64,000 nt of DNA from Capillibacterium thermochitinicola. GTDB taxonomy: Bacteria > Bacillota > UBA4882 > UBA10575. The notes beneath the pieces were generated by a model that saw only the letters and a list, made by a program, of their open reading frames with translations, was not told the DNA's origin and made no database searches. Position 1 is the stretch's first letter. Each line of letters starts with the position of its first letter. The translations under genes were made by a program, and so were the position numbers. The stretch lies in assembly GCF_013664685.1 (NCBI RefSeq), contig NZ_JAAKDE010000016.1:1-64000 (forward strand), in the 5' to 3' direction. Shown here in pieces: positions 1 to 8,190 of the stretch.

Positions 1-84
1 AGGAACCTCGACCTCCTTCGGGGGGTATTCATTCTTGCCGAATGTGAGGTTCCTCTTCTCTTTTTGTAAAGATATCTCCTCCAT
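1..84 (-). CDS. possible N-terminal fragment of an unidentified protein (cut by window edge)
   Basis: Read on the minus strand, an ATG at 84 opens 28 sense codons to the window edge; the residues begin MEEISLQKEK and continue with a FGK motif. No clear ribosome site precedes the ATG, although GGAGGAG lies just inside the frame, so the true start could differ. The same stretch holds a 9-bp inverted repeat (AGGAACCTC at 1-9, GAGGTTCCT at 46-54), so it could instead be a structured or terminator-like sequence. The fragment is too short to assign a family. Confidence 0.25.
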   Translation of the reverse strand, partial: MEEISLQKEKRNLTFGKNEYPPKEVEVP

Positions 85-170
85 AAAATCTACAGTAATT
101 TTACACTAACCCCGCAAGTTATGGTAGGGGAGGTCCGGCTCGGTGGCGGGCGAAAATTCAAAAAATCCCC

Positions 171-199
171 TTGACAAAAATCAAATTTCGAGGTAATCT
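171..199 (+). promoter_or_regulatory. sigma-A promoter of tRNA-Ala
   Basis: TTGACA at 171-176 and TAATCT at 194-199 are separated by 17 bases. The tRNA begins 20 bases further on, the usual layout for a stable-RNA promoter. Confidence 0.7.
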
Positions 200-219
200 A
201 TTAAATGTCACCGCGACGT

Positions 220-295
<76 letters not shown>

Positions 296-307
296 AAATG
301 AAAGTTT

Positions 308-341
308 AAACCCTTGAGAAATCAAGGGTTTTTTATTTTTT
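308..341. terminator. intrinsic terminator between tRNA-Ala and rtcB
   Basis: A 10-bp stem (AAACCCTTGA/TCAAGGGTTT) with a GAAA tetraloop is followed by a T-rich run. It lies between two converging genes and could serve both strands; the T run is clear on the plus strand. Confidence 0.85.
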
Positions 342-1458
342 AATCTCCGACGGCTTTGAAATTGTAGATCGGTTTTACAAAGTCATTGATCTCCACCGTT
401 TCGCTGATGTTCTGGATGATCAGTTCTTTATCCTTGTACGCGTCGGGGGCTTCGTCGAGGGTTTCCCTATTGGCGGTGGTCGTGTAGATGCCGGCTTTCT
501 TCATTCCCTGGGCAAAGTCGTCGACGGAAAGCACCTGTTTTGCTTTGGTCCGGGACAGGATGCGACCGGCACCATGGGGAGCAGAAAAATTGTACTTGGC
601 GGAGCCTTTCCCGGTACAGAGGGCAAGACCGTCGCGCATGTTGAAGGGTATGATCACCCTTTCCCCTTGGCGGGCGGGGGTTGCTCCTTTCCGGATAATG
701 TCATCGTCGCCGATGAAATTGTGGACCGATTCAATGGTTTCGACCGGTTCGTGCCCGAAAAAGCGGGCGATTTCCGCAAGGATGGTGCGGCGGTTTAAAG
801 CGGCATAACTTTGGGCAAACCGGGCGGCGTTCAGATAGTCTTGGCCGTCCTGGCTGTCGACCAAGAGGAACTCCAGGTCTTTCTCCTGCTTGCCGGTGGC
901 GTATTTTGCCATGGTTTGCCGGGCTTTCCGCTGAAAATGGTTGGCCACGCGGAGACCAAAATTACGGCTTCCCGTGTGGATCGTTACCCAGGTGTTTCCC
1001 CGTGAGTCTTTGCCAACCTCGATGAAGTGGTTTCCCCCACCCAGGGTGCCGATGCTGCGGAGGGCTTTTCCGTAGTCCATCCCAATCACCTTTGTCCAGT
1101 GGCGAAGGGTGGGATCGTCCCCGACTTTGGCTTTGAGGTGGATGGAGAACCCGGCCGGAATGTTTTTCTTGATAAACTTGTCGAAAGCGGGCAGATCAAG
1201 ATCGTCGACGGTAAAACGGGCGGCCAGCACCCCGCACCCAATATCAACGCCGACAATGTTGGGGATGATATATTCGTTTAACTTCATGGTAAAACCGATG
1301 ACGGCCCCTTTTCCCGCGTGGCAGTCGGGCATGATCGCAATATAGGTCTTGGCGAAGGCGGGATGATCCAGCATTCTTTGGATCTGCTGGCGGGTGGTAT
1401 CATCGATCTCGTCGATCATGATCTGTGCCGAATTGTACTGTCCTTTTAGGATTAACAA
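340..1458 (-). CDS. rtcB: RtcB family RNA ligase
   Basis: This is a member of the RtcB family of GTP- and Mn-dependent ligases that join 2',3'-cyclic phosphate (or 3'-phosphate) and 5'-hydroxyl RNA ends. Visible motifs are MPDCHAGKG (43-51), VDIGCGV with the metal-binding Cys (71-77), GGGNHF (140-145), HTGSRNFG (161-168) and PHGAGR, where His295 corresponds to the guanylylated histidine. At 372 residues it is shorter than E. coli RtcB (about 408) and matches the compact bacterial RtcB subgroup. The start is TTG at 1456-1458 behind an AAAGGAG site. No archease or RNA-repair partner lies next to it, so its physiological substrate cannot be inferred. Confidence 0.92.
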   Translation of the reverse strand: MLILKGQYNSAQIMIDEIDDTTRQQIQRMLDHPAFAKTYIAIMPDCHAGKGAVIGFTMKLNEYIIPNIVGVDIGCGVLAARFTVDDLDLPAFDKFIKKNIPAGFSIHLKAKVGDDPTLRHWTKVIGMDYGKALRSIGTLGGGNHFIEVGKDSRGNTWVTIHTGSRNFGLRVANHFQRKARQTMAKYATGKQEKDLEFLLVDSQDGQDYLNAARFAQSYAALNRRTILAEIARFFGHEPVETIESVHNFIGDDDIIRKGATPARQGERVIIPFNMRDGLALCTGKGSAKYNFSAPHGAGRILSRTKAKQVLSVDDFAQGMKKAGIYTTTANRETLDEAPDAYKDKELIIQNISETVEINDFVKPIYNFKAVGD

Positions 1459-1553
1459 GTTTTCCCTCTCCTTTGGTTGCTAGTCGCCAACCTGAAGCTT
1501 TCCAACTCCCAAGAAACCAATATTTTTATCCTGAAGGCATCCGCCGTTTCTTT

Positions 1554-2258
1554 TCATAAATGGACCGGCTTGTTAAAAGCCTTATTAGGCTTGTCATTAA
1601 CCTGTTCAATAACATTATTAATATTTATATCAGTAGCTTTATTATAAGATCTTCCTTTGGTGAGACAAAGACCGCTTAGCAGTGAGAAAGGAAAGAGCAT
1701 TGCCGCTGCGAGTCCGATTTTGAGGTTGTCGCCGACTGCCCCGGCTACGAGGCCAACCAGGGTCGGCCCGGCGACACAGCCCACATCACCAGCCAGCGCC
1801 AGCAGCGCAAACATGGCACTGCCGCCGCGTAAACAGTTTTGCGCGGCCAGACTTAAGGTTCCGGGCCAAAAGATACCGACGGCCACCCCGCACAGGGCAC
1901 ACCCGATCAGGTTGAGGAGGGGGAAGGGGGAAAAGGCGGCCAGTAAACCGGAATAGGGATGGGGAAACCATTGGGGGAAGACCCCAAGACCCCACAGGCC
2001 CACCGCGGAAACAATATGGGCGGCCACGATCGAAAACCGGTAGCCGATCCGGTCCACAAAGAAGGCGGAAAGCAAATCTACGGCGAGCTGGACCCCAAAA
2101 TTTGCGGTGACCAGCAAAGCGATTTTTTCGAGCGGGATCCGGTAGACCCTTTGAAAGGTTAAGAACAAAAGGGGAGTAAAGTTATTAATGATGGCTTGGG
2201 TGATAAAACCAATATAGCATGCCAGCAAAGTATGGGTATAATTGTGGCGAATGTTCAT
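1554..2258 (-). CDS. MFS transporter, apparently internally deleted
   Basis: The protein resembles a major facilitator superfamily permease. The N-terminal half carries helix 1 (residues about 10-35), a helix rich in small residues (46-66) and the loop DRIGYR (69-74). From about residue 110 the sequence jumps directly to what looks like a late transporter segment: the GCALCGVAVGIFWPGT stretch (119-134) and an AGDVGC-type helix near 156-170. Intact MFS proteins have about 390-420 residues and 12 helices; this has 234 residues and about 6-7 helices, in frame throughout. I infer an in-frame loss of about 150 codons near bases 1929-1934. The ATG follows a GGAGG site. Substrate unknown, and the product is probably non-functional or much altered. 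Confidence 0.7.
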   Translation of the reverse strand: MNIRHNYTHTLLACYIGFITQAIINNFTPLLFLTFQRVYRIPLEKIALLVTANFGVQLAVDLLSAFFVDRIGYRFSIVAAHIVSAVGLWGLGVFPQWFPHPYSGLLAAFSPFPLLNLIGCALCGVAVGIFWPGTLSLAAQNCLRGGSAMFALLALAGDVGCVAGPTLVGLVAGAVGDNLKIGLAAAMLFPFSLLSGLCLTKGRSYNKATDININNVIEQVNDKPNKAFNKPVHL

Positions 2259-2327
2259 TAATTTCCTCCGTTTTCACATATTTGTTTGATCTGGAGATGG
2301 GCCATTGGCTATAGTGTTTATGTTAGC

Positions 2328-2339
2328 AACATTAATGTT
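2328..2339. promoter_or_regulatory. 12-bp palindrome upstream of the MFS gene
   Basis: AACATTAATGTT is a perfect palindrome in the divergent intergenic region, about 70 bases before the MFS start. It could be a repressor operator; no regulator gene is adjacent. Confidence 0.3.
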
Positions 2340-2383
2340 ATTATATCATGTTCAGGGCTGAGACGTTTATTTCTGGCAGGTAG

Positions 2384-2420
2384 CACAAAGATTTTCATGA
2401 AATCTTTGTGTTTATTTTTT
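2384..2420 (+). terminator. terminator-like hairpin upstream of the beta-propeller gene
   Basis: An 11-bp stem (CACAAAGATTT/AAATCTTTGTG) with a 5-base loop is followed by TTTATTTTTT on the plus strand. No plus-strand gene ends here: the gene to the left is divergent. It is therefore a leader or attenuator-like element, or the end of an unseen small RNA. Confidence 0.5.
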
Positions 2421-2473
2421 GTTGAGAACGTTCATGTATAGTAATCTCAACAATTTTTAAAGGGGCGTTAAAA

Positions 2474-3598
2474 ATGAAACGTATAATTTGGGTGGGTTTA
2501 ATCCTGGTTGTCGTATTGCTGCTTGCTGGTTGCGGCAGCCGGAAAAGCCCGTCCCATCCACCTGGGTACAATCCACCTAACGGTAATGATCCGCCAGACC
2601 TGCCCCCCATTGATCCGTCAATCCCCGGAACCAGATATTTATACGCTTTAAGCAGGGATCAAGGCCAGATTTCCGTCTTTAAAATCAACAGTGACGGCAC
2701 ACTGGAGCAGGTTAATCAGGTAGTTACCAATGATGGACCCGGATGCGCGGTGGTTCATCCCGACGGGAACCATCTATTCGTCAGTACGTCCGGGAGCGGA
2801 GGCGATTTCATCGAGATTTATGGTATTGATGGGTACAATTTGAGTCTGATAAATGCGAACAAGATGCCAGCGGGCGGGGCGCGTCAGTTAAGAATGGTGC
2901 TGTCGCCTGACGGGGAATATCTTTTTGTCGCCCATGAAGATAAAAATTTTGTCTCGATCTTTCGGGCGAACCCAACGGCCGGGACTCTCGACATAGTTAC
3001 TACTATTGGTACGGGTACTCAACCAAAAGCGCTCGCCGTTTCGCCCCAAGGGAAATATCTTTACATCGCCAAAAACGGCACTAATATCTTGGGAGACGAC
3101 GGGGAAATTTTGGTTTACCAAATCGCCGCCACCGGGAGCGTTACCCCTAAAGGCAGTGTTACCATAGGACGCCAGCCCAGCGACATGGTTTTAAACCACG
3201 CCGGTTCCTACCTGTACGTCGCCAACTATTCTTCCGGCAGCTTAATGGTCTTTGCGGTCAACTCCGGCGAGGGAACACTGACCCATAAACATACCTATAC
3301 CGGTGACGCGGGCGATGTGCAAAGCCTCGCCGTCGCGCCGGATGATCACTGGGTGTTTGCAGGGAAAACTGCTTATAACGCCTATGCGGTCAGCGGTTCG
3401 GATTTATCCTTGGTGGTGGGTTCCCCCTTTTATGAAAAACTAGAGTATATTAAATGCTTAAAAGTTGATCCATCCGGCCGTTTTCTTTATGCCGGGCGGG
3501 GAGAGTCGAAAGTTGAAGCCTTTACGATTGGTTCTTCCGGTAAGTTGACCCTGGCCGGTGAGTATGAAGCGGGGGGGCAGTGGGTGACCATCCGGTAG
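2474..3598 (+). CDS. lipoprotein with lactonase/YncE-type beta-propeller
   Basis: A lipoprotein signal is clear: a basic start, a hydrophobic core and an LLAGC lipobox with the lipidated Cys at residue 20. It is followed by a Pro/Gly/Asp-rich linker (about 25-55). The rest shows repeated beta-propeller blades with recurring motifs such as PDGNHLFVS, PDGEYLFVA, PQGKYLYIA, HAGSYLYVA and PSGRFLYAG. This pattern is typical of the 6-phosphogluconolactonase-like (Lactonase, PF10282) and YncE-type seven-bladed propellers. It is probably anchored on the outer face of the membrane. No substrate can be read from the sequence, so an enzymatic lactonase role should not be assumed. It is transcribed alone. 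Confidence 0.8.
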   Translation: MKRIIWVGLILVVVLLLAGCGSRKSPSHPPGYNPPNGNDPPDLPPIDPSIPGTRYLYALSRDQGQISVFKINSDGTLEQVNQVVTNDGPGCAVVHPDGNHLFVSTSGSGGDFIEIYGIDGYNLSLINANKMPAGGARQLRMVLSPDGEYLFVAHEDKNFVSIFRANPTAGTLDIVTTIGTGTQPKALAVSPQGKYLYIAKNGTNILGDDGEILVYQIAATGSVTPKGSVTIGRQPSDMVLNHAGSYLYVANYSSGSLMVFAVNSGEGTLTHKHTYTGDAGDVQSLAVAPDDHWVFAGKTAYNAYAVSGSDLSLVVGSPFYEKLEYIKCLKVDPSGRFLYAGRGESKVEAFTIGSSGKLTLAGEYEAGGQWVTIR

Positions 3599-3640
3599 GG
3601 ACGGTGCCGGGACGGCCACTATCCATTGTTCCCGGTTAAA

Positions 3641-3680
3641 AAAACCCGGTTCCTTTGCGAAAGGAACCGGGTTTTTTGTT
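3641..3680. terminator. bidirectional intrinsic terminator
   Basis: A 16-bp perfect stem (3641-3656 paired with 3660-3675) is flanked by A and T runs on both sides. It separates the converging beta-propeller gene and serC. Confidence 0.92.
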
Positions 3681-3706
3681 ACGGTGGGCGCTTTTCTGAC
3701 TACCGC

Positions 3707-4795
3707 CTAGCCGTTCTTGGCCAGGAAGTCTTTCATAAAGTCGGCCAGGGCCTTGCAGCCTTCGTAACTCATGGCGTTATAGATGGAGGCGCGGAGGCCG
3801 CCGACGGAACGGTGGCCTTTCAGGCCAATCAAACCCTCTTCGGTTGCGGCGCGGACGAATTTCTCTTCCAACTCCGTACTGGGGAGACGGAAGGTGACAT
3901 TCATCAGCGACCGGCTGTTCTTTTCGGCGTGGCCACGGTAGAAGCCGCCGCTTTGGTCAATGACGTCGTAGATGAGGGCGGCTTTTTCCTGGTTGCGTTT
4001 GTGAATGGCCTCCACGCCACCCTGTTCCTCCAGCCATTTTAGCACGAGCCAGACCATATATATAGAGAAGGTGGGTGGGGTGTTGTAGAGCGAATTATGT
4101 TTAACAAAGGTTTCGTAACGGTACATGACCGGCAGGTTGGGATTGGCCTTGGCCAGGAGGTCTTCACGGATAATGACGATGGTTACCCCGGCCGGACCGA
4201 GGTTTTTCTGGGCACCGGCATAAATCAGGCCGAAGGGTTTTACATCGAAAGGACGGGAAAGGATATCACTGGACATGTCGGCGACCAAGGGAACATCACC
4301 GCAGTCAGGGAAGGTGTGCCACTGGGTACCGTAAATTGTATTGTTGCTGGTGAGGTGGACATAGACCGGATTGGGGGAGAACTTAAGCTCCGCCGGGTCC
4401 GGAATGCGCCGGAAATTTTCTTCTTTTGTATTAACCGCCGTATGTACTTGTCCGAAGTACTTGGCTTCGTCCGCCGCCTTTTCGGCAAAACTACCGGTTA
4501 CCAGGTAATCGGCGGTTTTGTCCGGAGTGAGAAAGTTCATGGGGACCATGGCAAACTGCAGGCTCGCTCCGCCTTGTAAAAAGAGGACTTTATAATTGTC
4601 GCCGATTTTCAGAAGGCGCTTTAGGCGGTCGGCCGTGTCGTTTTGCAGGGCTTCATACTGTTTCGAACGGTGGCTGATCTCCATGACCGACATCCCGGAG
4701 GATTGAAAATTAACCAACTCATCGCGTGCTGCCTCTAAAACCGGGAGGGGAAGGGTGGCGGGGCCAGGATAGAAGTTATAAACCCGTTCATACAT
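3707..4795 (-). CDS. serC: phosphoserine aminotransferase
   Basis: SerC converts 3-phosphohydroxypyruvate and glutamate to phosphoserine in serine synthesis and uses pyridoxal phosphate. Diagnostic stretches include YNFYPGPATLP at the N-terminus, GMSVMEISHRS, LFLQGGAS and AGAQKNLGPAG, where the Lys forms the Schiff base. About 362 residues is the normal family length. An in-frame TTG lies three codons upstream, but the ATG at 4795 is better spaced from the GAGG site and matches where the family usually begins. No serA follows; the gene sits alone between a terminator and a divergent gene. Confidence 0.95.
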   Translation of the reverse strand: MYERVYNFYPGPATLPLPVLEAARDELVNFQSSGMSVMEISHRSKQYEALQNDTADRLKRLLKIGDNYKVLFLQGGASLQFAMVPMNFLTPDKTADYLVTGSFAEKAADEAKYFGQVHTAVNTKEENFRRIPDPAELKFSPNPVYVHLTSNNTIYGTQWHTFPDCGDVPLVADMSSDILSRPFDVKPFGLIYAGAQKNLGPAGVTIVIIREDLLAKANPNLPVMYRYETFVKHNSLYNTPPTFSIYMVWLVLKWLEEQGGVEAIHKRNQEKAALIYDVIDQSGGFYRGHAEKNSRSLMNVTFRLPSTELEEKFVRAATEEGLIGLKGHRSVGGLRASIYNAMSYEGCKALADFMKDFLAKNG

Positions 4796-4919
4796 TTGAA
4801 ACAAGACCTCGCTTCCGATGAAGATTTATTAGAGCAATTATACTACCAATTTTTCGAAAGGACAAGGGGAGGCCCGGTCTACGCAGAATGTTTTAACTTT
4901 TTTGAAGGAAAAAGTGAAA

Positions 4920-6587
4920 ATGAGCACGAACTACATAAAAAGCCTGGTCAGAAAAATATCTCAGCAGGAAAGGAATGACGGCATGGGTATTTTCGGTGAA
5001 AGACCCGATAATTACGGTTTTCCTCCTCCTTTGGCGGCCGCAATGCGGAGCAAAGGAATTGATCTAGAACTGACCAAAGATATTTTGACGCGCTATAATG
5101 CGGGCGAGTTTGACCGTTTTCAACCGGTGCGGGCGATGGGGTTTCCCCGGATCGACGGGAAACGGATTATCGATCTGACCGCTCCGCTGACCGTGGCGGT
5201 TGATCTGCCGGCTGCGGAAGCCCGTTTCCGGCGGTGGGGTCTCGAACTGGATCTGGCCGCTTATTGCCGGGTGGAGGGCGAAACCGGTCTTTTTGACCAA
5301 GACGGACTGAGCCGGCTTGGCATTTTGCTTTATCCCTATGTGGGTTACGGGGTTTTAAACGGCGGGTCGGCCAGTAGTTACTTTGATAATAAAAAGAATG
5401 TGGCTTTAAGTCCCGAGTTGTATGAAATCTGTGCAGAAAAATTCACTTTCTTGGCTGAGCTTGGACGGAATAAAGCGAAAGCGTTGGTCCCGGCGTACAT
5501 CAACGAAGACGGAACCCCCGGGGCGACTTTTATCGAATTGAAAATGCGCGCCCTTTTACTGGAAATCCTCCGCTACCAGCTTTATACCGGAACCAAGGAG
5601 AAAAAGATCCTGCCTCTCTTTCAGATGGCCAGCATCTATAACTATTTAGAGTTGGAGAAGGCGTACGATAGTTTTGGGGACAGTCCTTACCTGCGCGATT
5701 TAATGACCGAAACCGGCGTGGCGATTAACAAGGACGTGTTAACCGGGGTGCAACCGATGTTGGCGGCTTACACCCATAGTAGTTTCGGCCGGCCCAAGGA
5801 GGTTTTTTCCACCGCCTACGGTAAACCCAATAATCCCCTGCCAATGCCCGGTGGACACGGGCAGAACTTTCAGATTTTAAGCCACTGTTACCGTGAACTT
5901 TTTGCCCGCGGCATCAGGATGGTCTATTTGGGTAACGTTGATAACTTGGGTTTTACGGTCAATCCGGTGGCCGTGGCTTTACTTGCCCTCCAGGGAAAGA
6001 CCGGTGGCTTTGAGTTTGCTTTCCGGACCGTTGTTGATACCAAGGGGGGAGTGCTGGTCATTGACCAAGATGGCCGGTTGAACTGTGTTGATTTGGGCGT
6101 GGCCATTTCCCAGGAGGAGGTGTTGGCGGCGGAGAAAAGAGGCGCGCAGATCCTCTTCAACTGTGCCACCGGCCTCTTTGACCTGGAATACTTGGTGGCC
6201 CATCTGGAGGAGATCAGCAAAAATCTGCCGGTCCGGTTCTCCGATCAGGACAAGGATGCCGGCCGTTACTCCCAGGCTGAACAGGTGACTTGGGAGATCA
6301 TCGGGATGCTGGATGATTTTTATATCTTTGGCATTGACAAATACGATCGTTTTTTAGCCGCCAAGATTGCGCTTGAGACCTTGCTTGCCAGTGGGGTTGG
6401 CTTGCACGATCCCCGGTTTCCGCAGGCCGTTAACCCGGCCCAGGATCTAAAAATGACCGCCACGAAGCTTCATGCCGGTTTACAGCGAAAGCTGATGACG
6501 GTCTATGGGTTAAAAAAAGTGGCGGGGCGGTGGACGCCCAAAACCGTTCCGGAACTGAAGATGGAGATCGCCGCCGCTAATCGGTAA
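4920..6587 (+). CDS. UDPGP-family nucleotidyltransferase (UTP-sugar-1-phosphate uridylyltransferase-like)
   Basis: The protein resembles the eukaryote-type UDP-glucose/UDP-N-acetylhexosamine pyrophosphorylases (UDPGP, PF01704), which make UDP-sugars from UTP and sugar-1-phosphate. The evidence is in the middle and C-terminal half: MPGGHGQNF, VYLGNVDNLGFTVNP and the following EFAFRTVVDTKGG region. The usual glycine-rich nucleotide loop (GG.GTRLG) appears replaced by VLNGGSASSYFD, so the fit is not canonical. ATG 4920 has an AAGGAA site, but ATG 4983, preceded by AGGAAAGGA, is an equally good start. It is divergent from serC, and its 3' end overlaps the opposing flavin reductase gene by 11 bp. 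The sugar specificity is unknown. Confidence 0.7.
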   Translation: MSTNYIKSLVRKISQQERNDGMGIFGERPDNYGFPPPLAAAMRSKGIDLELTKDILTRYNAGEFDRFQPVRAMGFPRIDGKRIIDLTAPLTVAVDLPAAEARFRRWGLELDLAAYCRVEGETGLFDQDGLSRLGILLYPYVGYGVLNGGSASSYFDNKKNVALSPELYEICAEKFTFLAELGRNKAKALVPAYINEDGTPGATFIELKMRALLLEILRYQLYTGTKEKKILPLFQMASIYNYLELEKAYDSFGDSPYLRDLMTETGVAINKDVLTGVQPMLAAYTHSSFGRPKEVFSTAYGKPNNPLPMPGGHGQNFQILSHCYRELFARGIRMVYLGNVDNLGFTVNPVAVALLALQGKTGGFEFAFRTVVDTKGGVLVIDQDGRLNCVDLGVAISQEEVLAAEKRGAQILFNCATGLFDLEYLVAHLEEISKNLPVRFSDQDKDAGRYSQAEQVTWEIIGMLDDFYIFGIDKYDRFLAAKIALETLLASGVGLHDPRFPQAVNPAQDLKMTATKLHAGLQRKLMTVYGLKKVAGRWTPKTVPELKMEIAAANR

Positions 6588-7092
6588 GGTAACTGGCGAG
6601 GATTTCGCCGAAGTAGAGGACGTGATAATCGGGGGTTTGGTAGCAATTCGCCCGCAACTTTTTATCAAGCTGCCCGGGCTCCATGGCATGTTGGTAGACG
6701 ACCCGGCATTCGAAGTGCAAAGGACATTCTTTGATGATCGGCGTGTCTATGGTTTGCCCTTTTACCGGGGTGAAGCCGCAGGCCAGAAACTTGTCGGTAT
6801 CCCGGCCAGACTGGCGGCCGCAGATGAGCAGTTCTTTGCTGCGGTCTTGGTTCAGGGGGACACTGACGGTAAATTCGCCGGCTTTTTCCAAGAGGCCATA
6901 TGTATGCCGTGAATAGCGAACCATTACCATGAAGATGGGTTTGCGCCACATATAGCCGAGGGTTCCCCAGCCGATGGTCATGATGTTGGCGCGGTTTTGG
7001 TCGGGGTCTTTGACGGTTAAAAAGACACCGCCGTGGGCCAGTTGTCTGATAACCTCTTGTGCATATTCGTTGTAAGCAATTTCTTTAACCAT
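6577..7092 (-). CDS. flavin reductase-like (FMN-binding) domain protein
   Basis: About 171 residues with the flavin reductase-like fold. The region around residues 30-60 (NRANIMTIGWGTLGYMWRKP) and the later CGRQSGRDTDKF stretch match the small FMN-binding split-barrel proteins common in anaerobes, often annotated as flavin reductase family. Such proteins bind FMN and may act as flavin- or iron-dependent reductases. The ATG at 7092 was chosen over an upstream ATG because GGAGGAAGGAAC lies directly before it and the upstream 20 residues overlap a hairpin. The gene is not linked to an obvious redox partner. Confidence 0.8.
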   Translation of the reverse strand: MVKEIAYNEYAQEVIRQLAHGGVFLTVKDPDQNRANIMTIGWGTLGYMWRKPIFMVMVRYSRHTYGLLEKAGEFTVSVPLNQDRSKELLICGRQSGRDTDKFLACGFTPVKGQTIDTPIIKECPLHFECRVVYQHAMEPGQLDKKLRANCYQTPDYHVLYFGEILASYLTD

Positions 7093-7113
7093 GTTCCTTC
7101 CTCCGATCTGAAT

Positions 7114-7144
7114 GAACCGGGGCAGGGGAGTCCTGCCCCGGTTC
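7114..7144. terminator. GC-rich hairpin between unknown gene and flavin reductase gene
   Basis: A perfect 13-bp stem (GAACCGGGGCAGG/CCTGCCCCGGTTC) with a 5-base loop lies just upstream of the flavin reductase ribosome site. Neither strand has a T run, so it may be a processing or attenuation element and not a standard terminator. Confidence 0.4.
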
Positions 7145-7159
7145 TTAATCAACTATTAA

Positions 7160-7573
7160 CTAGGTAAGCCGGCTTGCCCGGCGGCGAAGCGCTGGCAGTT
7201 TATATGCCTTGGCGGCGAGCAGGTTTCCGTCGGCGGTTTTTGCTTGAAAAAGCAAGGTATCTTTATAGAAATAACATTTCGGTAAGGAAATCAAACTAAT
7301 CAGCGGGCGGGGAGCAGCTTTGATTGTTACATAAAACCCGCGGTATTTGACTTCTAAAGGCTCAAACCCGCCAACCATAAGCTGGAGCTGCTCGGTAGTT
7401 TCCTTGAGTGCGGGCAATTCAATCCCGAAGTTCTTCGCGAGTGCTTCCTGCTGGGCGAAAATTTCCCGCCCGATGAGGATGAAGGGGCGAGATGGACTGC
7501 TCGCATGCCGGAAATGAACCTGGAAGGCGAGCGGAATGTACTGGACCGCCGGGTAAGGATATAATGCACTCAT
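7160..7573 (-). CDS. conserved-looking hypothetical protein, 137 aa
   Basis: I do not recognise a family. The ATG has an excellent ribosome site (GGAGGTGGGCACCAA before it), so it is probably expressed. The protein has no signal peptide or membrane segment. It is mixed alpha/beta in character and ends with a basic tail (LPALRRRASRL). It lies 74 bases downstream of the anti-sigma factor gene in the same direction and may be read through from it. A role in the envelope-stress unit is only a guess from position. Confidence 0.6.
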   Translation of the reverse strand: MSALYPYPAVQYIPLAFQVHFRHASSPSRPFILIGREIFAQQEALAKNFGIELPALKETTEQLQLMVGGFEPLEVKYRGFYVTIKAAPRPLISLISLPKCYFYKDTLLFQAKTADGNLLAAKAYKLPALRRRASRLT

Positions 7574-7647
7574 TTGGTGCCCACCTCCGTACGTTCAAAA
7601 TTTATACCTATTGTATGCGGAGGCGGATTTGAAGGTGCCAAAGTCCC

Positions 7648-8190
7648 TTAACGGTATGAAACCGGAATTCCGGGTAAAGGGGTTTGGTGCGGTGGGAGAT
7701 AGAATTCCTCCAACTTTTGGCGCTTTTTTCTTTCCTCCTCGGCCTTGTCTTCTTCCAGGAAGAACTGGCCATAGCTGCTTTGTTCATTGACAAGCTGATA
7801 CGGGGTGAAGGGTTCATAGGTTTGGTACTTGACTTCTTGACTGGCAATTCGGTGGTTGGTGCTGTTGACCGGGAACATATAAAACGAAGTGAGCAGGAAA
7901 AGAAAGATGCAGGCGGCCGTTAAGGCTAGCCTTTTGCCCCACACCCAAGGATTGGTTTCGATAAAATCTTCCACCCGCAACTTGTAGTGGAAAAAATCAT
8001 CGATCAGGTTACTCTGAGGCCGGGGTGGTTCCAAACTCCCTAAAAATATTTTGATCCGGGAAAGCTCCTCGAAGCACTGGGCGCATACCGGACAGTTAAA
8101 GAGATGATTTCGGATTAGGCGCCGTTCTTCGGAGGAGAGCTCCTGGTCGAGATAGGCTGAGAGCAGGCTTTGGACACGATGACAATTCAT
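7648..8190 (-). CDS. membrane-bound anti-sigma factor with zinc-finger (ZAS) domain
   Basis: The cytoplasmic N-terminus has the ZAS/zf-HC2 pattern with Cys3, His29, Cys33 and Cys36 (NHLFNCPVC), used to hold an ECF sigma factor inactive. One membrane helix follows at about 84-107. The remaining roughly 70 residues, rich in Glu/Lys near the end, would lie outside the membrane. Its ATG overlaps the sigma gene stop by one base (TAATG), giving translational coupling. This fits the RsiW-like layout, in which stress triggers proteolysis of the anti-sigma factor. The extracytoplasmic signal is unknown. Confidence 0.85.
   Translation of the reverse strand: MNCHRVQSLLSAYLDQELSSEERRLIRNHLFNCPVCAQCFEELSRIKIFLGSLEPPRPQSNLIDDFFHYKLRVEDFIETNPWVWGKRLALTAACIFLFLLTSFYMFPVNSTNHRIASQEVKYQTYEPFTPYQLVNEQSSYGQFFLEEDKAEEERKKRQKLEEFYLPPHQTPLPGIPVSYR

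Noticed and set aside
3626-4579. Open frames on the plus strand opposite serC
   Set aside because: Antisense shadows of serC that cross its terminator; composition does not look like a protein family.
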